A stretch of DNA of 5,787 nucleotides from an uncultured Bacteroidales bacterium (lineage in GTDB: Bacteria; Bacteroidota; Bacteroidia; Bacteroidales; P3), in the NCBI GenBank assembly GCA_947097635.1, contig CAMURW010000108.1, positions 1-5,787 on the forward strand. Reading direction: 5' to 3'. The translations under genes were made by a program, and so were the position numbers. This document shows, piece after piece, positions 1-5,787 of this stretch. The notes under the pieces were generated by a model. The model searched no databases and was not told the origin of the DNA. It saw only the letters and a list, made by a program, of their open reading frames with translations. The first letter of the stretch is position 1, and the number at the start of each line of letters is the position of its first letter.

Positions 1-536
1 CTATCGTGGCACAGGAACTTCCCACAGCACCGGACAGCTTCATCCACCTGGACATGGTGTTTACTTTCCTGGGCAGCCATGCCTGTATGGCCTACGAGCC
101 TCTGCTGAGCAAGACAGGCCTCTTTGAAGGCAAACACACCACCCTCCATGTCATAGAAGGCGGCAAGGTAACGCACCAGGAATATCCCAACATACTGAAA
201 GCCCTGAGGTCACAAGGCGTGGACATGGAACCTGTGCTGTGTGGTGGCGGCGATTCCTGGTGGGCAGACCGTGAACAGTGGCACAGCGGCGCCAACTTCT
301 TCAGCTTCGGCAACAATCACATACTGGGTTATCGTCGAAACCGGTATACCATTGATGCCCTCGACAAAGCGGGATTCGACATCCTGGAAGCCGAAGAGGT
401 GTGCTCTGGAAAGGATGACCCCTGGAAACACGATAAGGCGGTGGTGACCTTTGCTGCCAGCGAGCTGCCAAGAGGTGGTGGTGGAGCACGTTGTATGACA
501 TGCCCAATCAACCGTGATGAAGTGAGCTACGAATAA
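1..536 (+). CDS. arcA: Arginine deiminase-type amidinohydrolase, C-terminal part (5' truncated by window edge)
   Basis: Arginine deiminase (guanidino-modifying, pentein-fold enzyme) hydrolyses L-arginine to citrulline and ammonia in the cytoplasm. Only the C-terminal part is present. The frame is already open at base 3 (ATC before GTG at 6), so the GTG is probably not the start and the gene begins upstream. Counting from that GTG as residue 1, the catalytic His-x-Asp motif lies in FIHLDMVFTF (H14, D16). A family-typical REQWHSGAN segment lies near residues 90-98, and the nucleophile is Cys163 in ARCMTCPINRDE near the C terminus. The upstream Asp and Glu catalytic residues lie outside the window. 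The loop before the nucleophile reads RGGGGARC, glycine-richer than the RGRGGGHC form I recall from Pseudomonas. The gene ends with TAA 44 bases before the next gene, with no hairpin between, so readthrough is plausible. Family assignment is firm; exact substrate specificity is inferred, and no arcB or arcC is visible. Confidence 0.87.
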   Translation, partial: IVAQELPTAPDSFIHLDMVFTFLGSHACMAYEPLLSKTGLFEGKHTTLHVIEGGKVTHQEYPNILKALRSQGVDMEPVLCGGGDSWWADREQWHSGANFFSFGNNHILGYRRNRYTIDALDKAGFDILEAEEVCSGKDDPWKHDKAVVTFAASELPRGGGGARCMTCPINRDEVSYE

Positions 537-580
537 GCACTCTTTTTAACTTTAACATTGAAACTATATTATTCCTCTAT

Positions 581-3500
581 ATGAAACAGTATAAACTTGT
601 TAACAACATCCTCGGATGGGCGATAGGCATAGTGGCCTGCACTGTGTATATCCTCACTGCCGAGGCCACTGCCAGTTGGTGGGACTGCGGCGAATACATA
701 GCCACAGCTATGAAACTCGAAGTGGGACATCCTCCAGGGGCACCCACGTTTCAGTTGTTCGGCCGTATCTTTGGCTTGTTTGCAGCCCCCATGCATGCCG
801 CTCATGCTATCAACATCATGAGTGCTGTATGCTCGGGTCTGGGCATCATGTTCCTGTTCTGGAGCATCACGATGATAGGCAAGAAGCTGCTGAAAACTCC
901 CGAGCCCAGCATCAAGGACTGGCACGTGTGGGGCATTTTCGCTGCCGGCATTATCGGCAGTCTGTGCTATACTTTCAGCGATACCTATTGGTTCAGTGCC
1001 GTGGAAGGCGAGGTGTATGCTATGTCGTCTTTCTTTACGGCGGTAGTGTTCTGGGCTATCCTGAAATGGGATGAACAGAGCGACGACCCACATAGTCTGC
1101 GTTGGTTGGTGTTCATTTGTTTCCTCATAGGACTGGCAATCGGCGTGCACCTGCTAAATTTGCTTACCATTCCTGCCATCGCTTACGTCGTTTATTTCAA
1201 GAAATGGCCTAAGACGACGACTAAGGGGTTCATCATTACGGGCGTCATCGCCGTGGTGTTGCTGGCACTGGTGCTGTGGGTGATCATCCCCGGCATAGTG
1301 AATATAAGTTCCGCTTTCGATGTGTTCTTCGTCAACAAACTACACATGAGCTTTAATGTAGGGACCATGGTGTTCTTCGTGTTGCTTATTGCCTCCATTG
1401 CTTGGGGGCTGTGGTACACTCACAAGAAGAACAAGCCCGTCATCAATGCCAGTATCCTGGGATTCGTAATGTTGCTGGTGGGATATTCCACCTTTTTCTC
1501 CCTGATCATCCGTGCCAATACCGACACTCCTCTCAATGAGAACTGTCCCCGTGATGCAGTGGCTATGCGTGCCTATCTGGGGCGTGAACAATATGGCTCT
1601 ACACCGTTGTTTAGCGGACAATACTACACTGCCGGACGTCCTGTTGACGTTAAGAAAGGCTATGCCAAATATGTGCGAGAAACCAAAGACGGCAAGGACT
1701 ATTACGACCCCAAGGCTTACGCTCAGGAATACATTTATCGTCCAGAGCACATGGGTTTCTTCCCCCGTATGTATAGCGACGACCAAGGCCGCGGTCATCC
1801 ACTGTACTACAAATACTGGGCCGGCGATCCTCCCACAGGCGAGAAGCCCACGATGCATCAGAACCTGCGTTACATGAACCGTTATCAGTTTGGCTGGATG
1901 TATTGGCGCTATTTCATGTGGAACTTCAGCGGACGCCAGAACGACATTCAGGGACACCACTTTAACGAAGACGGCACTATCGACTACCTGGACGGCAACT
2001 GGATTAGCGGTGTCAAGTTTATTGACGCATTACGTCTGGGTCCCCAGGACAAACTGACGGACAATATGAAGGACAACGGAGGACGCAACACCTACTTCAT
2101 GATTCCGTTCCTCTTCGGAATCTTCGGTACTATCTATCATTTTCGCCGTAACTGGAAGGATGCACTGGTGGTCTTCATCATGTTCTTCATGACGGGCCTG
2201 GCTATCGACATCTACCTGAATATGCCTCCGCGTCAGCCTCGTGAACGCGACTATGCCTTCGTGGGGTCCTTCTACTTCTATGCCATTTGGGTGGGTATGG
2301 GAGTGATGGCGCTGTGCGACTGGATAGCCAAGTGGGTAAAAAAGGAGAAGGCCTACAATTTAGCTTTGCCCATCGTGTTTGCATGTGCGTTCGTCACCGT
2401 GCCTCTTCGTATGGCATCGCAGAACTGGGACGACCATGACCGCAGCGAGCGTACCTCGGCACGCGATTTTGCTCGCAACTACTTGAACAGCGTCAACAAA
2501 AACGCAGTGCTGATTACTTTCGGCGACAACGACACTTTCCCCTTATGGTATGCACAAGAGGTGGAAGGCGTGAGGACGGACGTGCGTATTCTCAACTACA
2601 CGCTCTCCGGCATGCACTGGTATGTAGAGCAGCTCTACGACAAATTCTATGACTGCGACCCCATAGCCTTTACGTTGCCATACAGTTTCTATGACTTAGG
2701 GGAAGATCAGGTATTCTTGATGGATAACAGCGCCGAGTTCATCGAGGTAGAAGACCTCCTGAAGAGTATGCGCGAGAATCCCGACCGCTTTACCACATAC
2801 AATCAGGGACAACGTTTCCGCATCATTCCCACCACGCGCTTCAAGATTACCGTGGATCCTCAGAAACTGCAGCAACTGGAAGTGGTGACGGCAGAGCAGG
2901 CTTCGGTGATGCCTACCGAGATAAAATTTCAGATCAATCGCGGTTCGCTCATGCGTTCCGAACTGATGATGCTGGATATCCTGGGAACTAATCACTTCGA
3001 ACGCGACATTACGGTAATGAGTCCCAGTTACATTGACGATGTGTTCCCCGTGATACGCAACTACAGCGTCGTCGAGGGCATGGTGTACAAACTTGTACCT
3101 TATCCCATCAATATGATGACTGAAGCAACAGGAGGGCTACAGCATTATACGGAACGTACTTTCGACTACTACCTCAAAGGTAGTTTCAACGCCGACGGCA
3201 GTCGCACTCCATTGGAATGGGGCAACCTGAACAAGGACATCTACGTGGATCCCATCAGCCTGAACATGGGTACCGTGCAGCGCCAGTCTTTCGTACAGCT
3301 GGCCGACGAGTGTCTGCGCAGGGGCGATACGGTATCCGCACGTAAATTCTGCGATATGTCCGAGGAATTCTTCCCCAAGAAGAACTTCCCACGCGACAAA
3401 TACTGTATGTTTATGGTGCCGCTGTTCCAGGCGGTGTACGGCGAAGAGAAGGCGCGCGAAATGTGGAACGACATCTTCACCTACTATCAACAGGATTTGG

Positions 3501-3715
3501 AATATATCTCGCAATATGCCCGCAGTAGCAAGCGCGAGTATGTGATGGGAACCCGTGGCAAGATGACCGAGGATGTCAAAATACTCTACACACTGGCACA
3601 CAATGCTGAAGAACTGTTCCACGACGATGCTTTGGTGCAGAAATGCAAGGCACTCTTCTCACCCTACGAGTCGATGCTTTACACACAATCCGCACCGCAG
3701 CCCATACAACAATAG
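581..3715 (+). CDS. DUF2723 / TMEM260-like GT-C membrane glycosyltransferase (putative protein O-mannosyltransferase)
   Basis: A 1044-residue polytopic inner-membrane protein. The first hydrophobic helix (about 9-29) is followed by WWDCGEY (D35, E38) and GHPPG (49-53). This acidic first-loop motif has the form expected of metal/donor-binding loops in GT-C glycosyltransferases. AVEGEVY (140-146) and many further hydrophobic helices follow up to about residue 320. A long hydrophilic loop rich in Tyr, Trp and Gly comes next, then a second helix cluster (about 500-610) containing PPRQPRERDYAF (R551-D557). A soluble C-terminal part begins with NWDDHDRS (615-622) and includes GDNDTFPLWYAQ (648 onward), ending in a helical, possibly TPR-like stretch. 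The family (PF11028) is abundant in Bacteroidota, and human TMEM260 is an established protein O-mannosyltransferase. The same role here, on exported proteins with a lipid-linked mannose donor, is inference. ATG 581 sits directly before the first helix; a leader of 44 bases lacks a Shine-Dalgarno. The start and family are secure, the substrate is not. Confidence 0.88.
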   Translation: MKQYKLVNNILGWAIGIVACTVYILTAEATASWWDCGEYIATAMKLEVGHPPGAPTFQLFGRIFGLFAAPMHAAHAINIMSAVCSGLGIMFLFWSITMIGKKLLKTPEPSIKDWHVWGIFAAGIIGSLCYTFSDTYWFSAVEGEVYAMSSFFTAVVFWAILKWDEQSDDPHSLRWLVFICFLIGLAIGVHLLNLLTIPAIAYVVYFKKWPKTTTKGFIITGVIAVVLLALVLWVIIPGIVNISSAFDVFFVNKLHMSFNVGTMVFFVLLIASIAWGLWYTHKKNKPVINASILGFVMLLVGYSTFFSLIIRANTDTPLNENCPRDAVAMRAYLGREQYGSTPLFSGQYYTAGRPVDVKKGYAKYVRETKDGKDYYDPKAYAQEYIYRPEHMGFFPRMYSDDQGRGHPLYYKYWAGDPPTGEKPTMHQNLRYMNRYQFGWMYWRYFMWNFSGRQNDIQGHHFNEDGTIDYLDGNWISGVKFIDALRLGPQDKLTDNMKDNGGRNTYFMIPFLFGIFGTIYHFRRNWKDALVVFIMFFMTGLAIDIYLNMPPRQPRERDYAFVGSFYFYAIWVGMGVMALCDWIAKWVKKEKAYNLALPIVFACAFVTVPLRMASQNWDDHDRSERTSARDFARNYLNSVNKNAVLITFGDNDTFPLWYAQEVEGVRTDVRILNYTLSGMHWYVEQLYDKFYDCDPIAFTLPYSFYDLGEDQVFLMDNSAEFIEVEDLLKSMRENPDRFTTYNQGQRFRIIPTTRFKITVDPQKLQQLEVVTAEQASVMPTEIKFQINRGSLMRSELMMLDILGTNHFERDITVMSPSYIDDVFPVIRNYSVVEGMVYKLVPYPINMMTEATGGLQHYTERTFDYYLKGSFNADGSRTPLEWGNLNKDIYVDPISLNMGTVQRQSFVQLADECLRRGDTVSARKFCDMSEEFFPKKNFPRDKYCMFMVPLFQAVYGEEKAREMWNDIFTYYQQDLEYISQYARSSKREYVMGTRGKMTEDVKILYTLAHNAEELFHDDALVQKCKALFSPYESMLYTQSAPQPIQQ

Positions 3716-3757
3716 GCTGCAGGCAACAACAAAGTTTTATAAACATATTTTTTTGAC

Positions 3758-3789
3758 AAAGGAGACCTCGAGCAAGGGTCTCCTTTTTT
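3758..3789 (+). terminator. Intrinsic terminator after the DUF2723 gene
   Basis: A perfect 10-bp stem (AAAGGAGACC at 3758-3767 pairing with GGTCTCCTTT at 3777-3786) encloses a 9-base loop and runs into a T tract at 3784-3789. It starts 43 bases after the DUF2723 stop codon, on the same strand. It is a textbook Rho-independent terminator and separates this transcript from the small gene downstream. Confidence 0.93.
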
Positions 3790-3807
3790 CGTGAAAATGC
3801 CAGGCGA

Positions 3808-3831
3808 TTATTAACACGACGCTGTTATTAA
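3808..3831. repeat. Imperfect inverted repeat upstream of the small-gene promoter (candidate operator)
   Basis: TTATTAACA (3808-3816) and TGTTATTAA (3823-3831) are inverted copies with one mismatch in nine positions, separated by the six bases CGACGC. No T tract follows in a terminator-like arrangement, and a strong terminator already lies just upstream. The repeat ends about 15 bases before the presumed -33 region of the promoter for the ribbon-helix-helix-like gene. Proteins of that class bind short inverted or tandem repeats and often repress their own genes, so an operator role is reasonable but unproven. AT-rich palindromes also arise by chance. Confidence 0.4.
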
Positions 3832-3846
3832 AAAATGTATTGGGGT

Positions 3847-3877
3847 TATGTGGATGAGTATAATGTATGTATTTTTG
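3847..3877 (+). promoter_or_regulatory. Bacteroidota-type promoter of the small basic gene
   Basis: TATTTTTG at 3870-3877 fits the Bacteroidota -7 consensus TAnnTTTG exactly. The -33 element is weak: TATG at 3847-3850, 19 bases upstream, instead of TTTG. Transcription would begin near 3883-3886, about 15 bases before ATG 3900. The weak -33 suggests modest or regulated expression. This placement decides the start of the downstream gene, because an in-frame ATG at 3867 would lie in promoter DNA. Confidence 0.62.
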
Positions 3878-3899
3878 CAAAAAAATAATACGATATCTT

Positions 3900-4214
3900 A
3901 TGGCTGTACCAAACAATTTGCAGAAAAGGCGTGGCACTAAAAGGGTGGCAAAAAAGAGCAAAAAAATGAAAAGGGTAACATTCCATCTTGCCAGCCGCGA
4001 TGCAACAAAACTATGCACTTATGCTCGTCAGCACAAAATCCCCATCAGCCAGGCTGCAAAAAGTCTGCTGAGGCAGCAGTTGCAGCAGCTGGAAGTGACA
4101 AAAGCACATAAAGAGGCGGATAATCAGCTCAATATCTTCGATTCGGTGCAGATAGATATCTTCGACCAAAACAAGAAAACCAAAAGTGAGGGTAAAGCGA
4201 CTTCTCAGGGATGA
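3900..4214 (+). CDS. Small basic ribbon-helix-helix-like protein with two clamp-motif-like pentapeptides
   Basis: A 104-residue protein, not recognised as a named family. Residues 8-25 are a strongly basic tail (KRRGTKRVAKKSKKMKR). Residues 24-62 match the layout of a ribbon-helix-helix DNA-binding domain: a strand KRVTFHL (24-30), a helix from ASRDATKLCTYARQHK (31-46), a turn KIPIS, and a second helix QAAKSLLRQQLQQLE. Such domains dimerise through the strand, which inserts into the DNA major groove. The acidic/polar tail contains QLNIF (76-80) and QIDIF (84-88), both resembling the QL(S/D)LF peptide by which proteins bind the bacterial sliding clamp. ATG 3900 is preferred over in-frame ATG 3867, because the latter overlaps the -7 element. 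The gene is independent of its neighbours: a terminator and promoter precede it and a second promoter follows it. DNA binding is likely by fold resemblance; the biological role is unknown. Confidence 0.75.
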   Translation: MAVPNNLQKRRGTKRVAKKSKKMKRVTFHLASRDATKLCTYARQHKIPISQAAKSLLRQQLQQLEVTKAHKEADNQLNIFDSVQIDIFDQNKKTKSEGKATSQG

Positions 4215-4349
4215 TAATGCGCTCCATACAACGTGCCAGCATCGTGCCTGAAACAGGCGTAAGTTGGCCCCCCTCGGCTGCTGCTTCCCGTACCTCCTCC
4301 CGCGATTATTATCTTATTTACATTCGTTTTTTCTTTCAGGACTACATTT
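4215..4349. other. Spacer before the atpB promoter, with a GC-rich island and a hairpin
   Basis: This non-coding stretch has two halves. Bases 4215 to about 4304 are GC-rich with a pyrimidine-rich + strand (six C at 4268-4273, then CCTCCTCCCGCG to 4304). Bases 4305-4349 are strongly AT-rich. The GC-rich half contains a nested hairpin at 4235-4268. Its inner stem is GCCTG/CAGGC (4246-4250 with 4254-4258) around an AAA loop, extended by two G-U pairs; the outer stem is GCCA/TGGC (4235-4238 with 4265-4268). No T tract follows, so it is not a standard intrinsic terminator. The C-rich, G-poor character downstream could suit Rho-dependent termination of the small gene. No gene is confidently supported here; two weak reading frames are discussed under findings. 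Confidence 0.5.
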
Positions 4350-4382
4350 TTTGCGGGAATTAAAAAAATGTTCGTATCTTTG
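4350..4382 (+). promoter_or_regulatory. Near-consensus Bacteroidota promoter of atpB
   Basis: TTTG at 4350-4353 and TATCTTTG at 4375-4382 match both parts of the Bacteroidota housekeeping promoter (TTTG, then TAnnTTTG) with a 21-base spacer. Transcription would start near 4388-4391, giving a leader of about 50 bases before ATG 4438. Both elements are perfect, which fits the steady high expression expected of ATP synthase genes. The upstream flank is AT-rich. Confidence 0.82.
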
Positions 4383-4437
4383 CAACTTGATAATATAGCA
4401 TAATCGAGTATTGGACGTATTAAAAACGTTGATAATC

Positions 4438-5763
4438 ATGAGAGTAAAACTTCTAGTACTATTGTGCGTCTTTTGCATGCTTCGCTCTACCATTCGTGCC
4501 GAGGACATCACAGTAAATAATGCCTTGACCGCACCAGTAGCCGTTGCCAACAATAGCGTTGCTACAAACTACACAGGATTTGTGACTCATGACGATTTTC
4601 CCGACACAGCGACTGTACGGGACGACGAAGTAGCTGAAGACATGCCACCTGAAGAAATTGCGGCGATGGAGACCCCAAAGACACGCAACGACGACGAAGG
4701 TATGAACCCTGGGGCTGTTATTATCGGCCATGTCTCGGATGCGCATTCCTGGCATCTCTTCGACTACACTTCCAAGGACGGCAAGGAACACGCCGTGGCT
4801 ATCAGCCTGCCTGTCATTCTTATCAACGACGGACATCTGGATATCTTCATGAGCAAGTGCTTCGAACACGGCCACGCCGACTACAAAGGCTACAGGCTGG
4901 TGGGAGGAGGCCTTGCCAAAGAAGAGATTATCTGCGTAGACCCCGCATCTGGAATGCCTTTGATAGATGCCGAAAAGACCGTGGGTGTAGATCCCGCACA
5001 AGTGGCGGCAGACCCTGTGAGCTATGCCAAGAAACCAATTGATATTTCAATAACAAAAACGGCGGCAGCTATCCTCATTGCCGTGGCATTGCTGATATGG
5101 ATAGTGCAAGCAGCAGCAAAGCAATACAAGAAACGCGGCGTGACAGGTCCCAAAGGCCTGCAGGGCATCGTGGAACTGCTGGTATTGCATGTACGCAACG
5201 ACATTGTGGCACCGCTACTGGGCAACAAGACAGACAAATACTTGCCTTATCTGTTGACGCTATTCTTCTTTATCATTTTTTGTAATGTGCTGGGACTCAT
5301 TCCCTTTTTCCCTGCCGGTGCCAATATCACTGGCAACATTGCTGTGACAGGTGTCTTGGCTCTAATAACATTCCTCATCACTAACATCAGCGGTAACAAA
5401 CACTATTGGAAAGATATTTTCAACACCCCTGGCGTGCCTGCCTGGCTGAAGATGTTCCCCCTGATGCCCCTCGTGGAACTCGTAGGCATCTTTACCAAGC
5501 CTATCGTGCTGATGATACGTCTCTTCGCCAACATGACAGCAGGTCATATCGTGGTGCTGGGCTTTATCACCATCATCTTCATCTTTAGCGAGAGTTTCAG
5601 CGCAGCCGTGGGCGGTGTCGTAGCACCTTTCTCGGTGGTATTCAGCGTATTCATCGACCTGCTGGAATGCTTGGTAGCTTATTTGCAGGCATTCGTCTTC
5701 ACCATGCTTAGTTCTCTGTATATCAGCATGGCTATTGAAGAGCCAGAGGCAGAAATAGTATAG
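4438..5763 (+). CDS. atpB: F-type ATP synthase subunit a (Fo proton channel)
   Basis: Subunit a forms the two proton half-channels of Fo beside the c-ring in the cytoplasmic membrane. The 441-residue protein has a signal peptide (about 1-21, cleavage likely after RSTIRA) and an acidic, mostly hydrophilic N-terminal region to about 205. That region contains GHVSDAHSWHLF (97-108). Membrane helices then begin at about 207. The family signature NVLGLIPF lies at 283-290, the essential channel arginine is R361 in MIRLFANMTAGH, and the conserved glutamine is Q417 in YLQAFVF. H370 and E410 occupy the places of E. coli Glu219 and His245, the reciprocal arrangement also seen in mitochondria. The N-terminal extension makes it much longer than the roughly 270-residue E. 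coli protein, as is usual in Bacteroidota. ATG 4438 is chosen over in-frame TTG 4411 because it gives a proper signal peptide. Other Fo genes (atpE, atpF) are expected downstream but lie beyond the window. Confidence 0.97.
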   Translation: MRVKLLVLLCVFCMLRSTIRAEDITVNNALTAPVAVANNSVATNYTGFVTHDDFPDTATVRDDEVAEDMPPEEIAAMETPKTRNDDEGMNPGAVIIGHVSDAHSWHLFDYTSKDGKEHAVAISLPVILINDGHLDIFMSKCFEHGHADYKGYRLVGGGLAKEEIICVDPASGMPLIDAEKTVGVDPAQVAADPVSYAKKPIDISITKTAAAILIAVALLIWIVQAAAKQYKKRGVTGPKGLQGIVELLVLHVRNDIVAPLLGNKTDKYLPYLLTLFFFIIFCNVLGLIPFFPAGANITGNIAVTGVLALITFLITNISGNKHYWKDIFNTPGVPAWLKMFPLMPLVELVGIFTKPIVLMIRLFANMTAGHIVVLGFITIIFIFSESFSAAVGGVVAPFSVVFSVFIDLLECLVAYLQAFVFTMLSSLYISMAIEEPEAEIV

Positions 5764-5787
5764 GTGTTCGCAGAATTTATTATATTC

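Noticed and set aside
547..554. TAACTTTA as a -7 element for the DUF2723 gene
   Set aside because: It misses the final G of TAnnTTTG and has no TTTG or similar 19-21 bases upstream; cotranscription with the preceding gene is as likely.
569..1150. 193-codon open frame on the minus strand
   Set aside because: Lies wholly opposite the well-supported DUF2723 gene, with no family motifs and no promoter or leader on that strand.
1340..1960. 206-codon open frame on the minus strand
   Set aside because: Antisense shadow of the DUF2723 gene; its composition follows from the opposite strand's codons.
3137..3622. 161-codon open frame on the minus strand
   Set aside because: Antisense to the conserved C-terminal part of the DUF2723 protein and without recognisable domains.
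3737..4018. Minus-strand frame of 93 codons spanning the terminator, promoter and small gene
   Set aside because: It runs through the intrinsic terminator and the promoter and is antisense to the basic small protein; its hydrophobic look results from complementing A/T-rich lysine codons.
4244..4260. GCCTG-AAA-CAGGC hairpin as an intrinsic terminator
   Set aside because: The perfect stem is only five base pairs and no T tract follows; it is kept only as a structural element of the spacer.
4411..4437. TTG at 4411 as the atpB start
   Set aside because: It would put nine residues ahead of a normal signal peptide; ATG 4438 begins MRVKLLVLL, a standard signal start, after an A-rich leader.
4459..5001. 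180-codon open frame on the minus strand
   Set aside because: Antisense to the N-terminal region of atpB, with no supporting motif or upstream signals.

Overview
The window looks like chromosomal DNA from a Bacteroidota member, most likely Bacteroidales (Prevotella/Bacteroides-like). Three things point there. The promoters fit the Bacteroidota form (TAnnTTTG at -7, with TTTG about 20 bases upstream). Start codons follow A-rich leaders rather than Shine-Dalgarno sequences. The gene content fits too: a very large DUF2723 membrane protein and an ATP synthase a subunit with a signal peptide and a long N-terminal periplasmic extension. Everything convincingly coding is on the + strand; no RNA gene, insertion sequence, CRISPR array or phage gene was seen.

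Layout. Bases 1-536 hold the 3' end of an arginine deiminase-type gene with the catalytic His-x-Asp and Cys motifs intact. After 44 bases comes a 1044-residue polytopic protein (581-3715) of the DUF2723/TMEM260-like GT-C glycosyltransferase group, probably a protein O-mannosyltransferase or related enzyme at the cytoplasmic membrane. A strong intrinsic terminator (3758-3789) closes that unit. A short gene with its own promoter follows (3900-4214). It encodes a basic, ribbon-helix-helix-like protein of 104 residues that I do not recognise as a named family; its tail carries two pentapeptides resembling sliding-clamp-binding motifs. Next is a 160-base spacer with a GC-rich, hairpin-forming island, then a near-consensus promoter (4350-4382) and atpB (4438-5763), the proton-channel a subunit of F-type ATP synthase. 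The window ends 24 bases after atpB.

How the genes relate. The first two genes may be cotranscribed, but they have no obvious functional link. The terminator and two separate promoters split the rest into independent units. The small DNA-binding-like protein may regulate itself, given an imperfect palindrome upstream of its promoter, and more speculatively atpB. The parts most worth a second look are this small protein, its surrounding non-coding DNA, and the putative O-glycosylation enzyme. The remainder is ordinary housekeeping sequence.
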